A DNA stretch of 64,000 nucleotides from W0P28-013 sp963638355 (GTDB lineage Bacteria > Bacteroidota > Bacteroidia > Bacteroidales > Paludibacteraceae). Of the stretch, positions 8,815-18,046 are shown piece by piece. The stretch lies in assembly GCA_963638355.1 (NCBI GenBank), contig CAVHRT010000002.1:1-64000 (forward strand), read 5' to 3'. The notes beneath the pieces are model-generated. The model saw nothing but the letters and a program-made list of their open reading frames with translations, did no database searches and was not told where the DNA came from. The first letter of the stretch is position 1. Every line of letters begins with the position of its first letter. The position numbers were made by a program, and so were the translations under genes.

Positions 8815-10065
8815 ATGAAAAAGATTCTGAGTTTAATTTTTGCTGCTTCAACTGCTGTTTTCACTTTTGGTCAAGATGTAGCCAACGATTCGCTGGCGCA
8901 AGCAGCATTACAGGACACCACCACAGTCATTCCAGCCGATTTCGACGAAGATCTGGACGAGATAGTCCACAATTGGTACTTGCAAAATGCCAAAATAGGC
9001 GATTGTTCCAAAGATACTGGCATAATTTTCGCCACCGATAGCGCCTACATTGCCCGTCTGCAAAGGCTTCCGTACATCATGGAGATGCCCTACAACAGCA
9101 TTGTGAAACGATTCATCGAACACTATTTGCAACGCCCATCGAAAATAGAATATATGCTCGGCATTGGCGAGACTTACTATTTCCCGATTTTCGAAAATGC
9201 GCTCGAACGTTATGGCGTGCCGCTCGAAATGAAATATCTGCCTGTGATGGAATCGGCACTGAACGCTCGCGCCACCTCGCGCGTGGGAGCGGCTGGACTT
9301 TGGCAATTTATGGTGCCAACGGGTCGACTCTATGGTTTGGAGGTGAACAGTCTGGTCGACGAGCGCCGCGACCCGATAAAATCGTCGGACGCTGCGGCCC
9401 GCTATCTGCGCGATCTCTACAATATCTACCACGATTGGCACTTGGTGATAGCCGCCTACAACTGCGGTCCTGGCAACGTATCGAAAGCCACACGCTACGC
9501 TGGCGGCGGCAAAAAAGATTATTGGCAAATTTATCCCTATCTGCCAAAAGAGACACGCAGCTATGTGCCAATTTTCATTGCTGCTAACTACGTGATGAAC
9601 TACTACGATCAGCATAATATGTGTCCCGTGGAGCCAAACATAACCGTGGCAACCGACACCGTGATGGTGGGCAAACGCATTCATCTTCAGCAAGTTTCCG
9701 ACATTCTTGGAATATCGATGGACGAGTTGCGTTTCTTGAATCCGCAATACAGACAAGACATCATTCCGGGCAACATCAAGCCCTATCCGTTGGTGCTGCC
9801 GTTCAATCAGGTGGGCGAATACATTGCCAATGCCGACACCATTCCGCTGCATCGTGCAGCCGAACTCATCACAAACCGCGCCGAAGTGAAACCCGCAGCC
9901 TACAGTTCGGGCGACGGCAAAGTTACCTACTACAAAGTGCGTTCGGGCGACACGCTTGGCGGCATTGCCGCGCGCTACCATTGCACTGTGAACCAGATAA
10001 AACGCTGGAACGGTCTGCGCAGTTCCATGATCCGCATCGGCCAACGACTGAAAATTTATAGATGA
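8815..10065 (+). CDS. Membrane-bound lytic transglycosylase with LysM (MltD-like)
   Basis: A 416-residue exported enzyme that cleaves the MurNAc-GlcNAc bond of peptidoglycan, forming anhydro-MurNAc ends. It has a signal peptide (about residues 1-20, ending TFGQ) and an SLT goose-lysozyme-like domain (about 100-260) with the catalytic Glu146 in MESALNARATS, then GAAGLWQFM and AAYNCGPGNV. A weak LysM-like segment spans about 283-328. A clear LysM, YKVRSGDTLGGIAARYH, closes the protein from about residue 372. There is no lipobox cysteine, unlike E. coli MltD. The ATG at 8815 was chosen because it opens the signal peptide. Confidence 0.92.
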   Translation: MKKILSLIFAASTAVFTFGQDVANDSLAQAALQDTTTVIPADFDEDLDEIVHNWYLQNAKIGDCSKDTGIIFATDSAYIARLQRLPYIMEMPYNSIVKRFIEHYLQRPSKIEYMLGIGETYYFPIFENALERYGVPLEMKYLPVMESALNARATSRVGAAGLWQFMVPTGRLYGLEVNSLVDERRDPIKSSDAAARYLRDLYNIYHDWHLVIAAYNCGPGNVSKATRYAGGGKKDYWQIYPYLPKETRSYVPIFIAANYVMNYYDQHNMCPVEPNITVATDTVMVGKRIHLQQVSDILGISMDELRFLNPQYRQDIIPGNIKPYPLVLPFNQVGEYIANADTIPLHRAAELITNRAEVKPAAYSSGDGKVTYYKVRSGDTLGGIAARYHCTVNQIKRWNGLRSSMIRIGQRLKIYR

Positions 10066-10175
10066 GTGAAGAGTCTGTAAAGTAAAAAGTGAAAAGTGTA
10101 TAAAGTGATGGCGGGCTACGGCTGAACACTGGCACTAACTTTCAACCTGAAACCTGAAACTTTCAACCAAGAACG

Positions 10176-10547
10176 ATGGAGAAAATCTATTATTCCATAA
10201 ACGAAGTGGCAGCACAGTTTGGCGTGAACGCCTCGACGCTGCGCTATTGGGAGAAGGAGTTCACCCAGCTCAAGCCCAAGCGCACCAACGGACGCCGCTA
10301 CTACAGCACCGCCGACCTCGAATTGATAAAACAAATCAGTTTTCTGCTGAACGACCAAAAACTTACCATTTCGGGTGCAAAAGCGCGACTCGCCATCAAC
10401 AAAGATAGCGTGGAACGCAAGCAAAAACTGCGCGAAACGCTCGAAAGTCTGAAAAAAGAACTCAGCAATTTCCGCCGCGAACTGAATGCCAACAATCAAG
10501 CCTTCAACGAAGAAATCATCATAACCAAAAAATCAAGCAAAGAATAA
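10176..10547 (+). CDS. MerR-family transcriptional regulator
   Basis: A 123-residue DNA-binding protein. Residues about 4-70 form the winged helix of the MerR family: YSINEVAAQFGVNASTLRYW, then the wing around RTNGRRYYS, then LELIKQISFLL. Residues about 80-115 are a charged coiled coil typical of MerR dimers. There is no C-terminal effector domain or cysteine cluster, so this is one of the short MerR-like regulators common in Bacteroidota, and its ligand is unknown. It ends 41 bases before the alkaline phosphatase start, so it may be co-transcribed or control that region. Confidence 0.85.
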   Translation: MEKIYYSINEVAAQFGVNASTLRYWEKEFTQLKPKRTNGRRYYSTADLELIKQISFLLNDQKLTISGAKARLAINKDSVERKQKLRETLESLKKELSNFRRELNANNQAFNEEIIITKKSSKE

Positions 10548-10588
10548 AATCCATGTTCTATGCTCTATATTCTCAAAATCTCAAAACA

Positions 10589-11659
10589 ATGAAACGCACA
10601 TCAACCATCATTCTTGCCACAGCATTCTGCACGCTGCTATCGGCACAACCAAAAGTAAAAAATGTCATTTTCATGATTGGCGATGGCATGGGCATAAATC
10701 AAGTGTATGCCGCCCTCACTGCCAACGGTGGCTCGCTCAACATCGAACAGTGTCCCGTGACGGGCTTCAGCAAATCGTACTCGTCTAGCAACTACATAAC
10801 CGACAGCGCCGCAGGCGGAACGGCACTCGCCACTGGCACCAAAACGCGCAACAACATGGTAGGCATGGCTCCCGATAGCGTAACGCCACTCTACTCGTCG
10901 CTCTACTACGCCGAACAGGCCGGCAAAGCCACTGGCATTGTGGTAACTTGTCCGCTCACCCATGCCACACCAGCCGATTTCTACGCTCACCAGATAGCGC
11001 GCAACATGTACGAGGACATTGCACTCGACCTGCTGCAAGCCAACATCGATGTGATGATTGGCGGCGGACGCAGAAATCTTGAAAACCGCAGCGACAAACA
11101 AAATCTTTCGGAACAATTTGCCGCCCGTGGCTACGATGTGGTCTACACCGAAGAAGATTTGCAAAAATCGACAAGCACGAAAATTCTCGCTCCACTTGCC
11201 GATGTCGACATGCCAATAGCCTCGAAACGCGGCAACTATCTGCCTGATGCGGTTGAAAAAGCCATCAACACTTTGGCGCAGGACACCAACGGCTTTTTCT
11301 TGATGGTAGAAGGTTCACAAATCGACTATCAGTGCCACAACAACAACGCCGACGAGATGATTCAAGAGATGCTCGATTTCGATCGCGCCATTGGTCGTGC
11401 GCTCGATTTTGCCAGAAAAGATGGCAACACGCTGATAGTCATCACCGCCGACCACGAGACAGGCGCACTCTCCATTCTCGATGGCGATTTTGCCACGGGA
11501 CGCGTAGAATGCAAATTCAACAAACCCAACCACAGCGGCGTGCCAGTGCCAGTCTTCGCCTTCGGTCCATGCGCCGAAAAATTCACAGGAATGCAGCAAA
11601 ACACCGTCTTCCGCGACAAACTGCTCGAAGCCATGGGAATAGCCTTGCCAAGCAAATAA
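10589..11659 (+). CDS. Alkaline phosphatase
   Basis: A 356-residue secreted phosphomonoesterase of the PhoA-type alkaline phosphatase family that releases inorganic phosphate in the periplasm. It has a signal peptide MKRTSTIILATAFCTLLSAQ, the metal site MIGDGMG near residue 35, the nucleophile serine in ITDSAAGGTALATGTKT near residue 70, and the late zinc ligand motif TADHETGAL near residue 290. It is shorter than E. coli PhoA and has no crown-type insertions. The frame is open to 10,553 but the ATG at 10,589 starts the signal peptide. Phosphate control is likely for the family, but no Pho box was identified. Confidence 0.93.
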   Translation: MKRTSTIILATAFCTLLSAQPKVKNVIFMIGDGMGINQVYAALTANGGSLNIEQCPVTGFSKSYSSSNYITDSAAGGTALATGTKTRNNMVGMAPDSVTPLYSSLYYAEQAGKATGIVVTCPLTHATPADFYAHQIARNMYEDIALDLLQANIDVMIGGGRRNLENRSDKQNLSEQFAARGYDVVYTEEDLQKSTSTKILAPLADVDMPIASKRGNYLPDAVEKAINTLAQDTNGFFLMVEGSQIDYQCHNNNADEMIQEMLDFDRAIGRALDFARKDGNTLIVITADHETGALSILDGDFATGRVECKFNKPNHSGVPVPVFAFGPCAEKFTGMQQNTVFRDKLLEAMGIALPSK

Positions 11660-11689
11660 TATCAAAAAAGTTTCGTAACCCGACAATAA

Positions 11690-11709
11690 CCCCGCAATTC
11701 ATTGCGGGG
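11690..11709. terminator. Hairpin after alkaline phosphatase gene
   Basis: CCCCGCAAT (11,690-11,698) pairs with ATTGCGGGG (11,701-11,709) around a two-base loop. It has no U-run, so it may be a transcript-end stabiliser or repeat rather than an intrinsic terminator. Confidence 0.5.
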
Positions 11710-11813
11710 AGACTACGATCAATTGCAGCCCGCTGTATTTACCAACAATCTTCAAATTTTCAAATCTTCAAATAAACAATTTTCTAACCAGAAATCTATA
11801 AGATACTTCAATC

Positions 11814-12323
11814 ATGACTCGCATCGGACTACTTTCGGACACACACGGCTGCCTCGACGACCGCATCATCGAGCACCTGAGCCAGTGCGACGAGGTGTGG
11901 CACTGCGGCGACTTTGGCAACAGTCAGGTGGCCGACCGCCTTGCCGAACTGCACACGCTACGTGGCGTCTATGGCAACATCGATAGCGGCACCATTCGCT
12001 ACGAATTCCCCGAGTTTCTAGCCTTCCGCTGCGAGCAGGTGAATGTGCTGATGACCCACATCGGTGGCTACCCTGGTCACTACACCCCCCAAGTCTATCA
12101 CCGCCTCATCAACATGCGTCCGCAACTCTTTGTCTGCGGCCACTCGCACATCTTGAAAGTGCAATACGACCGCTCGCTCTCGCTCCTCGCCATGAACCCT
12201 GGTGCCGCTGGAAACTTCGGCATTCACACAGTCCGCACGCTGCTCCGCTTCGAAATTGACGGCAACAAAATCCAAAACCTCGAAGTGGTTGAGATGCCGA
12301 AACATTGCGAAGAATTACTGTAG
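11814..12323 (+). CDS. YfcE/MJ0936-type metallophosphoesterase
   Basis: A 169-residue calcineurin-like phosphoesterase of the YfcE class that hydrolyses phosphodiesters with a two-metal centre. Metal-binding motifs are in order: LSDTHGCLDD (residues 6-15), CGDFGNS, GNIDSG, THIGGYPG and CGHSHI near residue 108. No signal peptide, so cytoplasmic. The natural substrate of this family is unsettled. It stands alone with word-repeat DNA on both sides. Confidence 0.9.
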   Translation: MTRIGLLSDTHGCLDDRIIEHLSQCDEVWHCGDFGNSQVADRLAELHTLRGVYGNIDSGTIRYEFPEFLAFRCEQVNVLMTHIGGYPGHYTPQVYHRLINMRPQLFVCGHSHILKVQYDRSLSLLAMNPGAAGNFGIHTVRTLLRFEIDGNKIQNLEVVEMPKHCEELL

Positions 12324-12385
12324 AATAAAGAGTAAGGAGTAAAGACAAAAGACGAAGGACAAAGAACAAAGGACAAGGGCTGCGT
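12324..12385. repeat. Word repeat of the AAAGAGTAAGGAGTAAAG type
   Basis: A purine-rich low-complexity run (AATAAAGAGTAAGGAGTAAAG and variants such as AAGACGAAGGACAAAG). Related runs occur at about 24,770, 48,335 and, on the other strand, 40,695. Confidence 0.6.
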
Positions 12386-12400
12386 CAGATATTTTTTCAG

Positions 12401-12425
12401 CTTAATTAGATTCAGTCTAAATAAG
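12401..12425. promoter_or_regulatory. Palindromic operator-like site 1
   Basis: CTTAATTAGA, spacer TTCAG, TCTAAATAAG: ten-base arms with one mismatch. It shares the right arm and centre with site 2, about 102 bases downstream. Spacing and shape resemble binding sites for dimeric metal-responsive repressors (DtxR/MntR or Fur type). That assignment is inference. Confidence 0.6.
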
Positions 12426-12502
12426 CAAGTAGCCAATATTTTTCGATTAAAACGCCACTTTTTGCAATTTTCGAGAAAGAAAATTGATTAGAAAAAATCG
12501 GC

Positions 12503-12527
12503 GTTATTTATACTCAGTCTAAATAAG
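12503..12527. promoter_or_regulatory. Palindromic operator-like site 2
   Basis: GTTATTTATA, spacer CTCAG, TCTAAATAAG: ten-base arms with two mismatches. It ends 35 bases before the GTG start of the DUF5686 gene, in the position expected for an operator overlapping its promoter. Confidence 0.6.
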
Positions 12528-12562
12528 AGAGCTGTTTTATACGATTTCATCGGCATTTTTTT

Positions 12563-14965
12563 GTGAAGAGAATTGTAGCCATATTTGCCACTTTGTGTAT
12601 GATGATGGTCGCCACAGCGCAGGACATCATCATTTTTGGTCAGGTGGTGGGCGAAAGCGATGGGCAACCGCTGCAAGCCGCCAATGTATGGTTCAAAAAC
12701 ACACAAATTGGCACCGCCACCAACGACGAAGGCTACTTCATTCTGCGCACAAACGAGCCGTACAAAACGCTCTGCATCTCGGTGCTGGGCTACAGGCGCA
12801 AAGAGGTGAAACTAACTGGCACCGACCAAGTGCTGAACATCGCCCTACGCGAAGAGCGCAACATGCTGAGCGAAATTGTGGCAATGCCCGGCGAAAATGA
12901 GGCGTTACCGCTGCTCAAACGAGTTCGCACCGCTGCTGCGCAAAACGATCCCGAGCGTTTCACCGATTTCAGCGCCATAGAGCATCAAAACATACAGCTG
13001 AGCATGGCGAACATTCGCCGAAAAAAGACGCAGCGACGCCTGCTTGGCGATGCCATGGCAGGACAACTCGCGCTCGACGACAGCACGCTATTTGTTCCGA
13101 TTTATTACGCGCAACAATCGGACAAAATCGTGGCAAAAGGCGATGACACGCAGCGCACCAATCTGCTGCTCGACCAGAAGGCATTGCAGGTACTTCCGCC
13201 CGAACAAATCGGCACTTTTGTGGCAAACTACACGCCGCATGTCGATTTCTATCGCAACAATGTGACGGTGCTGCAGACCAATTTCATCAGTCCGCTTAGC
13301 GTGCAGGGCAATATCTACTACCAATATTTTCTGATCGACAGCACCGCCACGCCCGAAGGCAAAACTTACTACCTGCGTTTTCGCCCGAAAAACGACAAAG
13401 AATTGGCATTCCGCGGCGAGATGTGGCTCGATTCTGCCACGCTGGCACTCACGCACATCAAAGCGTCGCTGTCGCCATACGCAGCCATCAATTTTCTGAA
13501 TGGCTTGACCATAGAGCAGATTTTCAAGCGTGGTGATGATGGTCGACTTTACTACGATTCGCGCGAATATGCCATGTCGTTTTCGTTCAATTTGTTCGAT
13601 AAAAACGCACAACACGGACTTTCGGCATTCTATCTGCAAACGATAAAAAATGAGGTTACCACCATCGATGCCGAAAAGGAGAAAACGCCCGATTTCATCG
13701 AGGAAATTCGTGATTCGGCAGCCGCTGAAAATCAAGAATTTCGTGCCGCCATCGACAGTCTGAACCAGAGCAAACTGCAGCGCATTGCCTACAACATTGT
13801 CGATTTTGCGCTCACGGGCTATATTCACGCGTGGAAATTCGATTTGGGGCCGATTATCAACTGGTTTCGCTACAACGAACTGGAAGGATTTCGGCCAACA
13901 TTGCAGTTGCGCACTGGCGAAAAAATGATGGAACACGTGACCATTGGCGGATATTTTGGCTATGGTGTGCGCGACAAACAGTGGAAATATGGTGGCGAAA
14001 TTCAGGCGCGCTGGGGTAACGAAAACGCCCATTCCATCGGCATTTTTTACGATAACGATGTGATTCGCTATGGTTATCGCAGTGCCGAGATGTTGAACGA
14101 AAACATGTACGGCAGTCCAGAGAACCTGCTGACCACCGCCTCGCATGTGGTGCATTACAAAAATCTGTGTCAAGCCCACCGGCTGGCGGCGCGCTATCGT
14201 TTTCATGAGAAAGATTGGACTTTCACGCTCGATTGGCGCGGCGTCGATTTTTTTGCCAACGATGCGATGCCATTTGTGCAAAATGATGTAAATTTGCAGC
14301 ATGTGAAAACCACTTCGGTGGCTGCCACACTGCGTTTTGCCCACGACGAACGCACGCTCGAACGATTTTTTCATCGTCAGCACTTACGCACGAAATACCC
14401 AATTGTCAGTCTGATGGGCGAATATGGCTATTATGCAGTGGGCGACGCAACGAATCATTACGGTCAGTTGCGCCTCACGCTGAAGCAAGATGTGCCGTTG
14501 TGGTCGGGTCGACTGAGTTACGGCGTGGAGGGCGGCTACATTTTTGGCGATGTGCCATGGCCACTGCTCGAAGTGCCACGCACGGCGAGAAATTTCTGGT
14601 CGCAGTACGATTTTGGTCTGCTCTCGCCCATGGAATTCATGACCGACGCTTATGTAATGGGCAACATGCGCTACGTGACCAGCGGTTGGCTATTCAACTA
14701 TATTCCAGGAATCAAAAAACTGAATCTGCGCGAAGATTTTGTGTTCAAAATAGCCTACGGCGGTCTGCGTTCGGGGCATGATGGTATTTTGGCGTTGCCA
14801 GAAACCGCCACAAGCATGCAGAAAATGCCTTACATCGAGGCTGGCGTTGGCATTTGCAACATTTTGCACATTCTTTCGGTGCAATCCATTTGGCGGCTCA
14901 CCTACCGCAATGCGCCCGACGCCATCAAGTGGGGAATGAGGTTCCGCATAGAACTGGGACTTTAA
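12563..14965 (+). CDS. DUF5686-type outer-membrane protein with carboxypeptidase-regulatory-like domain
   Basis: An 800-residue exported protein. It has a signal peptide (residues 1-20, MVATAQ end), then a carboxypeptidase-D-regulatory-like beta-sandwich (about 22-105: IIIFGQVVGESDGQPLQAANVWFKN in part, with the usual ISVLGYRRKEV), then a long DUF5686 region that ends in beta-barrel-like strands and a terminal FRIELGL. This architecture is common in Bacteroidota next to TonB-dependent systems and its function is unproven. The start is a GTG at 12,563, chosen because the signal peptide begins there and no ATG fits. Two palindromes upstream suggest repressor control, perhaps by metal availability. 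Confidence 0.8.
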   Translation: MKRIVAIFATLCMMMVATAQDIIIFGQVVGESDGQPLQAANVWFKNTQIGTATNDEGYFILRTNEPYKTLCISVLGYRRKEVKLTGTDQVLNIALREERNMLSEIVAMPGENEALPLLKRVRTAAAQNDPERFTDFSAIEHQNIQLSMANIRRKKTQRRLLGDAMAGQLALDDSTLFVPIYYAQQSDKIVAKGDDTQRTNLLLDQKALQVLPPEQIGTFVANYTPHVDFYRNNVTVLQTNFISPLSVQGNIYYQYFLIDSTATPEGKTYYLRFRPKNDKELAFRGEMWLDSATLALTHIKASLSPYAAINFLNGLTIEQIFKRGDDGRLYYDSREYAMSFSFNLFDKNAQHGLSAFYLQTIKNEVTTIDAEKEKTPDFIEEIRDSAAAENQEFRAAIDSLNQSKLQRIAYNIVDFALTGYIHAWKFDLGPIINWFRYNELEGFRPTLQLRTGEKMMEHVTIGGYFGYGVRDKQWKYGGEIQARWGNENAHSIGIFYDNDVIRYGYRSAEMLNENMYGSPENLLTTASHVVHYKNLCQAHRLAARYRFHEKDWTFTLDWRGVDFFANDAMPFVQNDVNLQHVKTTSVAATLRFAHDERTLERFFHRQHLRTKYPIVSLMGEYGYYAVGDATNHYGQLRLTLKQDVPLWSGRLSYGVEGGYIFGDVPWPLLEVPRTARNFWSQYDFGLLSPMEFMTDAYVMGNMRYVTSGWLFNYIPGIKKLNLREDFVFKIAYGGLRSGHDGILALPETATSMQKMPYIEAGVGICNILHILSVQSIWRLTYRNAPDAIKWGMRFRIELGL

Positions 14966-15269
14966 TCGAATTAAGAATTATGAATTTAGAATTAAGAATT
15001 ACGGTAGCCACAGCCAACTGCAAAATATGAACACGGACGTGGCATGCTGCGTCCCTACAAACTTTAATGAATGAGAAATTAATTGACAATTGACAATTGA
15101 TAATTATTGCACAAAAAATTGGGCAGCGCGCGGTTCGACAAGCTCACCGCACCGCAATCTTCAAATAGATAATTAGAAACAGCGCGAAGCGCGAAAAACA
15201 ACTGTAAACTAGAAATTAACCTCAGTTACCAACACTAAACAACTTATCAACTCGTCAACTTTTCAACCT
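14966..15269. repeat. Repeat-filled intergenic region before mnmA
   Basis: No gene is seen. It is a chain of dispersed words: GAATTAAGAATTATGAATT (about 14,970), CACGGACG-TGGCATGC-TGCGTCC hairpin (about 15,037), ATTGACAATTGACAATTG (about 15,082), CGGTTCGACAAGCTCACCG (about 15,129) and ACTTATCAACTCGTCAAC (about 15,243). The last runs up to the mnmA start. Confidence 0.7.
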
Positions 15270-16343
15270 ATGAAGATACTAATGGCAATGAGCGGCGGCA
15301 TCGACAGCACGGTTTCGGCTATGCTGCTACGCGAGCAGGGATACGAACTGGTGGGCGTAACTTTTCGCACGTTCGACAGCATTCGCGAGAGTTGCCTTGC
15401 CCGCGAAAAAGGCTGTTGCAGCATCGACTCGATAATGGAAGCCAAAAATATGGCGCGAACGCTCGGTTTCGAGCATCACATTCTCGACCTGCGCGACACG
15501 TTCCGCGAGCATGTCATCGGCAATTTTGTGGACGAATATATGCGCGGTCGCACGCCAAACCCGTGTGTGCTTTGCAATTCGTCGATTAAATGGGGCAAAT
15601 TGCTCGACATGGCCGACGAGATGGGCTGCGAAAAAATAGCCACAGGGCACTACGCACAAATTGTCGAATGCGATGGGCATCACTACCTTGCCAACGCCGC
15701 CGACGCGCACAAAGACCAAACCTATTTCCTGTGGATGCTGACCGAGCAAAATTTGGCGCGAACCATTTTCCCGCTGGGCGGCTACACCAAACAGCAAGTG
15801 CGTCAGATGGCTGCCGAGCGCGGTTTTGTGAAACTATCGCAAAAAACCGAGAGTCAGGAGATCTGTTTTGTGCCGAACAACGACTATCGCACATTCCTTG
15901 CCGAGCAGGTTCCCAACTTTGCCGAAAAGTGCAAAAGTGGCGATTTCATCGATAAAAATGGCATGGTCGTTGGCACGCACGAAGGCTTTCCGAACTACAC
16001 CATCGGGCAACGAAAAGGGCTGAAAGTAGCTTTTGGCACGCCAAAATATGTCACCAAAATCGACGCAGCGAGCAATCGCGTAACCCTTGGCGACCGCGAC
16101 GACTTGCTGAGCAGCACCCTTTCGGCATCGAATTGTAGGTTTGTGGATGCCGAAAAACTCTCGATGAATCCGCGGGTTTTGGCTCGCATACGCTACAAAA
16201 CTGCCGCCACGCCAGCCACCATCGAGATTGATGGAAACCGCTGTACTTTGCAATTCGACGAACCCGTTTGGGGCATCACGCCCGGGCAGTCGCCGGTACT
16301 TTATCAGGATGGTAAAGTTGTAGGCGGAGGATTCATAGATTAG
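15270..16343 (+). CDS. mnmA: tRNA 2-thiouridylase MnmA
   Basis: A 357-residue enzyme that thiolates uridine 34 of tRNA-Glu, -Gln and -Lys using a relayed persulfide sulfur. The N-terminus has the PP-loop MSGGIDSTVSAML for ATP. RTPNPCVLCNSSIKW near residue 95 holds the catalytic nucleophile Cys, and SQEICFVPNN near residue 195 holds the second catalytic Cys. The C-terminal beta-barrel ends in PGQSPVLYQDGKVVGGGFID. Start and length agree with the family. Word repeats lie on both sides and no promoter box is clear. Confidence 0.96.
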   Translation: MKILMAMSGGIDSTVSAMLLREQGYELVGVTFRTFDSIRESCLAREKGCCSIDSIMEAKNMARTLGFEHHILDLRDTFREHVIGNFVDEYMRGRTPNPCVLCNSSIKWGKLLDMADEMGCEKIATGHYAQIVECDGHHYLANAADAHKDQTYFLWMLTEQNLARTIFPLGGYTKQQVRQMAAERGFVKLSQKTESQEICFVPNNDYRTFLAEQVPNFAEKCKSGDFIDKNGMVVGTHEGFPNYTIGQRKGLKVAFGTPKYVTKIDAASNRVTLGDRDDLLSSTLSASNCRFVDAEKLSMNPRVLARIRYKTAATPATIEIDGNRCTLQFDEPVWGITPGQSPVLYQDGKVVGGGFID

Positions 16344-16450
16344 TTGGGAGTGAGGAATTAGGAGTTTTTCAATTGATAATTGATAATTGATAATTGATAA
16401 TTTGCTAGCAATGGGACATTTTCCCCATTGGGGGATAAGAGGGGGTCTTT
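16344..16450. repeat. Word repeats before xseA
   Basis: Holds GGAGTGAGGAATTAGGAG, four tandem TTGATAA-type units (about 16,369-16,402) and a CCCCATTGGGGGATAAGAGGGGG block, each with relatives elsewhere in the window. Confidence 0.6.
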
Positions 16451-17698
16451 ATGAACGAAAATGCTCACATAAATTCGCTATCGCTTTCAGAACTGAACGA
16501 GGTGCTAAAAGTGTCGATTAAATCGGCGTTTTTGGACGTTGTGTGGGTGCGTGCCGAGATTAGCGAACTGCACGAAAATCGCAACGGGCACTGCTATCTG
16601 GAACTGATTGAGAAATCGCCCGAAAACGATGCCATAGTAGCAAAACAGAAAGCCACCATCTGGAAAAATAACTACAATCTGCTGAAACCCTATTTCGAAG
16701 AATCGACGGGAATGGCGTTGGCTGTAGGCATGAAAGTGCTGTTGGCCGTGGAGCCGACGTTTCATTCGGTGTATGGTTTGAGCCTTGAGGTGTGCGACAT
16801 CGACCCTGCGTTTACCGTGGGCGACATGGCCATGCGTCGCGCCGAGATTATCCGCCGACTGACCGACGAGGGCGTGGTGGACATGAACAAAGAGCTAGAA
16901 ATGCCCATCGTGCCGCAACGCATTGCAGTGATTTCGTCGGCCACAGCAGCGGGTTTTGGCGATTTTTGCGACCAACTGCAAGGCAATCGCTTCGGCTACC
17001 ATTTCTATGTGAAACTATTTGCCGCCATCATGCAGGGCGAGCGCACCGAGCAGTCGGTGATAGCAGCTCTTGATCAGATAAACGAGCATATCGAGCTGTT
17101 CGATGCCGTGGCGATAATTCGCGGAGGCGGTGCCACAAGCGACCTTACAGCGTTCGACAACTACAATATGGCGCTGCACTGCGCACAATTTCCGTTGCCC
17201 ATAATCAGCGGCATTGGTCACCAGCGCGACGACAGCATTGTGGATCTTGTGGCTCACACACGCGTGAAAACGCCTACCGCTGCCGCCGAATTTCTGATTG
17301 ATTGCGTGCGCCAATACGACGAGCGCATCGAAAATGCCGCCAACGAAGTGAGCGAACTTGTGGGCGAGATAATGACAGAAAATGAGCAAAAATTGCAACG
17401 CTGCGTGTCGCGTTTGAGCAGCGCGCGGCAACAAATTTTGCGTCAAGAAAATGCGCTTTCGGGCATCGTTTTCAGATTGGACAAATCGGCAAAAAACGCC
17501 ATTTCATCGGCAAAAAATGCCCTATCACTGATAGAAAAATCGCTCGAACTCTCCGACCCGAAGACGCTACTCAATCGCGGCTACACACTGACAACGAAAA
17601 ACGGCAAAATAGTGAAATCAGCCACCGAACTGAAAACTGGCGAAACAATAGAAACGCACTTTGCCGACGGAACGATCGAATCAATAGTTAGGAATTAG
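16451..17698 (+). CDS. xseA: Exodeoxyribonuclease VII large subunit XseA
   Basis: A 415-residue large subunit of exonuclease VII, which degrades single-stranded DNA from both ends to oligonucleotides. The N-terminal OB fold (about 8-105: LSELNEVLKVSIKSAFL, then VWVRAEISELHENRNGHCYL) binds DNA. The catalytic core carries IRGGGATSDLTAFDN near residue 220 and GIGHQRDDSIVDLVAHTRVK near residue 255 (GHxxD as in the family). A long coiled coil (about 290-370) follows, then the conserved GYTLTTKNGKIV tail. It pairs with xseB 157 bases downstream. Confidence 0.95.
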   Translation: MNENAHINSLSLSELNEVLKVSIKSAFLDVVWVRAEISELHENRNGHCYLELIEKSPENDAIVAKQKATIWKNNYNLLKPYFEESTGMALAVGMKVLLAVEPTFHSVYGLSLEVCDIDPAFTVGDMAMRRAEIIRRLTDEGVVDMNKELEMPIVPQRIAVISSATAAGFGDFCDQLQGNRFGYHFYVKLFAAIMQGERTEQSVIAALDQINEHIELFDAVAIIRGGGATSDLTAFDNYNMALHCAQFPLPIISGIGHQRDDSIVDLVAHTRVKTPTAAAEFLIDCVRQYDERIENAANEVSELVGEIMTENEQKLQRCVSRLSSARQQILRQENALSGIVFRLDKSAKNAISSAKNALSLIEKSLELSDPKTLLNRGYTLTTKNGKIVKSATELKTGETIETHFADGTIESIVRN

Positions 17699-17855
17699 GA
17701 GTGAGGAATTTTTCAATTGACAATTGATAATTAGCCAATTAGCATAACTAACTGCAAATATTGAGCACGGACGCACGCGGTGCGTTCCTACTTTATGAAC
17801 TTTACAACTTTATAAACTTGACAAACTTCTCATCAACTCATCAACTTTTAAGAAT
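17699..17855. repeat. Word repeats between xseA and xseB
   Basis: Contains AATTGACAATTGATAATT, an ACGGACGCAC-gcg-GTGCGTTCC hairpin, and ACTTTATGAACTTTACAAC and CATCAACTCATCAACTT words. The same series of words, in similar order, appears upstream of mnmA. Confidence 0.6.
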
Positions 17856-18044
17856 ATGGAACAAACGACTTACACGCAAGCGGCTGAGCGTCTCGAGCAG
17901 ATAGTTCAGCAGATAGAGGCTGGCACGCTCAGTCTCGACGACCTTTCGGCCAAGGTGAAAGAGGCCACCGAACTGGTGAAAATCTGCAAAAAACGCCTTC
18001 AAGAGACCGACAAAGCCATCGAAAAACTGCTCGAGAATCTGTAG
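17856..18044 (+). CDS. xseB: Exodeoxyribonuclease VII small subunit XseB
   Basis: A 62-residue helical protein. YTQAAERLEQIVQQIE (residues 4-19) and LSLDDLSAKVKEATELVKIC are the hallmark of the exonuclease VII small subunit, several copies of which wrap the coiled coil of XseA and regulate the nuclease. Length is normal. It follows xseA on the same strand. Confidence 0.93.
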   Translation: MEQTTYTQAAERLEQIVQQIEAGTLSLDDLSAKVKEATELVKICKKRLQETDKAIEKLLENL

Positions 18045-18046
18045 AC

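Noticed and set aside
13088..14383. 431-codon open frame antisense to the DUF5686 gene
   Set aside because: Shadow frame with no family motifs; it lies inside a well-supported exported protein.
16369..16402. Tandem TTGATAA units as a CRISPR-like array
   Set aside because: Units are direct, without spacers, and belong to the dispersed word repeats.
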